NCBI RefSeq assembly: GCF_019933235.1
Contig: NZ_CP082945.1
Span: 3,410,001-3,474,000, forward strand
Direction: 5' to 3'
From: Streptomyces angustmyceticus
Lineage (GTDB): Bacteria; Actinomycetota; Actinomycetes; Streptomycetales; Streptomycetaceae
Length of the DNA: 64,000 nt
Both the position numbers and the translations under genes were made by a program. The number at the start of each line of letters is the position of its first letter. The first letter of the stretch is position 1. Below the pieces are notes generated by a model. The model ran no database searches and was not told the origin of the DNA. It worked only from the letters and a program-made list of their open reading frames with translations. This document shows positions 63,294 through 64,000 of the stretch, piece after piece.

Positions 63294-63461
63294 GGGGCGG
63301 GCGGGGGCGGGCGCTCCAGGGTCGGTGAGTCGGGGACGGGCCTGCCACGCGCCGCCGTACGGCGCGCCCCGCGCCCGCTGCCGCCGTGGCGATGGCCTGC
63401 ATAAGGTGGCGATGACACAGTGCAGGCACGTATCACCCACCACAGCAGGAGGCCGGCGACC

Positions 63462-63893
63462 ATGAGCGACGCGAATTCCGAGCCGCAGGGGCCCGAGGCG
63501 ATCGAGCACGCGCACGACCCCGAGGTGCTGCAGCTGGCGGCCAAGGTGTTCGACCTGGCACGGCACGGCGACACCGACACCGTCGCCGCATATGTGGACG
63601 CGGGCGTCCCCGCCAACCTGACCAACGACAAGGGCGATTCCCTCGTGATGCTGGCGGCGTACCACGGCCACGCCGCCACCGTGGAGGCCCTGTTGCAGCG
63701 CGGCGCGGACGCGGACCGCCCGAACGACCGCGGCCAGACCCCGCTGGCGGGCGCGGTCTTCAAAGCCGAGGACGAGGTCGTCAAGGTCCTGTTGGCCCAC
63801 GGCGCCGACCCGGCCGCAGGCACGCCCTCAGCGATCGACACGGCCCGGATGTTCGAGAAGACGGAGCTGCTGAAGCTGTTCGGGGCGGAGTGA
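63462..63893 (+). CDS. Ankyrin-repeat protein
   Basis: A 143-aa acidic protein with about three ankyrin repeats: FDLARHGDTDTVAAYVDAGVPANLTNDKGDSLVMLAAYHGHAATVEALLQRGADADRPNDRGQTPLAGAVFKAEDEVVKVLLAHGADPAAG. AGGAGG precedes ATG 63462. TAAGGT at about 63402-63407 may be a -10. No catalytic domain is present, so it is a protein-binding module of unknown partner. Confidence 0.9.
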   Translation: MSDANSEPQGPEAIEHAHDPEVLQLAAKVFDLARHGDTDTVAAYVDAGVPANLTNDKGDSLVMLAAYHGHAATVEALLQRGADADRPNDRGQTPLAGAVFKAEDEVVKVLLAHGADPAAGTPSAIDTARMFEKTELLKLFGAE

Positions 63894-64000
63894 TCCGAGG
63901 GGCGCGCCCGGGACGGGCCGGGCGACGGCGGGTGGCCTGCGGGCGGGCCGCGGACGAGCGGACCAGTAGTCGGGGCCGGCCGGACGGGGCCGGGGTCCGC

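Overview
The window is about 64 kb of very GC-rich DNA with strong third-position GC, GTG starts, 4-bp ATGA/GTGA overlaps and actinomycete marker genes: mycothiol genes mshA and mshD, carD, an Lsr2-type nucleoid protein, msiK, glnR, the sporulation anti-sigma rsiG and the nickel regulator nur. It is a Streptomyces chromosomal core region. The gene set resembles the S. coelicolor SCO4140-SCO4240 neighbourhood; that comparison is from memory, not from a search.

Layout. 1-1587 is degenerate non-coding sequence with a decayed GntR-like fragment, lying 3' of a tRNA-Thr(UGU) gene. 1.7-12 kb: msiK behind a DasR-type dre site, a sugar-1-P nucleotidyltransferase, a DoxX membrane protein, rlmB, cysS, a PPOX-type flavoprotein, ispF-ispD and carD. 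12.6-18.4 kb: a lipoprotein, then the phosphate-control locus phoR-phoP divergent from phoU with two PHO boxes, a tiny Cys-rich peptide and a nickel-binding SCO4226-like protein. 18.5-24.9 kb: gpmA, a YbjN-family protein, mshA, a methyltransferase and a divergent XRE regulator/aldo-keto reductase pair. 25-30 kb: an Lsr2 paralogue and a polyphosphate block (Nudix, CHAD, ppk). 30-38 kb: an ABC-2 type transporter, GNAT protein, mshD, secreted 5'-nucleotidase, phosphotransferase and NAD(P)-binding protein. 38-45 kb: a DUF2993 protein, an MprAB-like two-component system with its HtrA/PepD-like protease, a LacI regulator and glnR. 45.2-46.2 kb is a gene-free kilobase holding an inverted pair of structured repeats. 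46.2-52.7 kb: a heterodimeric ABC exporter, a MoaD/ThiS-like protein, a PYGQQ-rich membrane protein and a second DUF2993 protein. 52.9-56.1 kb is a sulfur-related cluster: a Cys-containing leader peptide, rhodanese, DUF1416, DUF3099, DsrE, a 33-aa membrane peptide and a nitrobindin-like protein. 56.1-64 kb: a cobalamin riboswitch with a btuCDF-type transporter, nur, ygfZ, dtd, rsiG, an asparaginase and an ankyrin protein.

Common threads are phosphate/polyphosphate homeostasis (phoRP, phoU, ppk, CHAD, 5'-nucleotidase, an extra PHO-like box before the LacI gene), nitrogen control (glnR), metal and cobalamin handling (nur, SCO4226-like, btuCDF), and thiol/sulfur chemistry (mshA, mshD, cysS, sseA, DsrE). 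Many genes have a TANNNT hexamer 6-7 nt before the start codon and little or no Shine-Dalgarno sequence, so leaderless transcription looks common here. The most unusual features are the paired hairpin repeats at 45.7-46.2 kb, where different self-complementary stems carry the same loop, and the very small Cys-rich genes.
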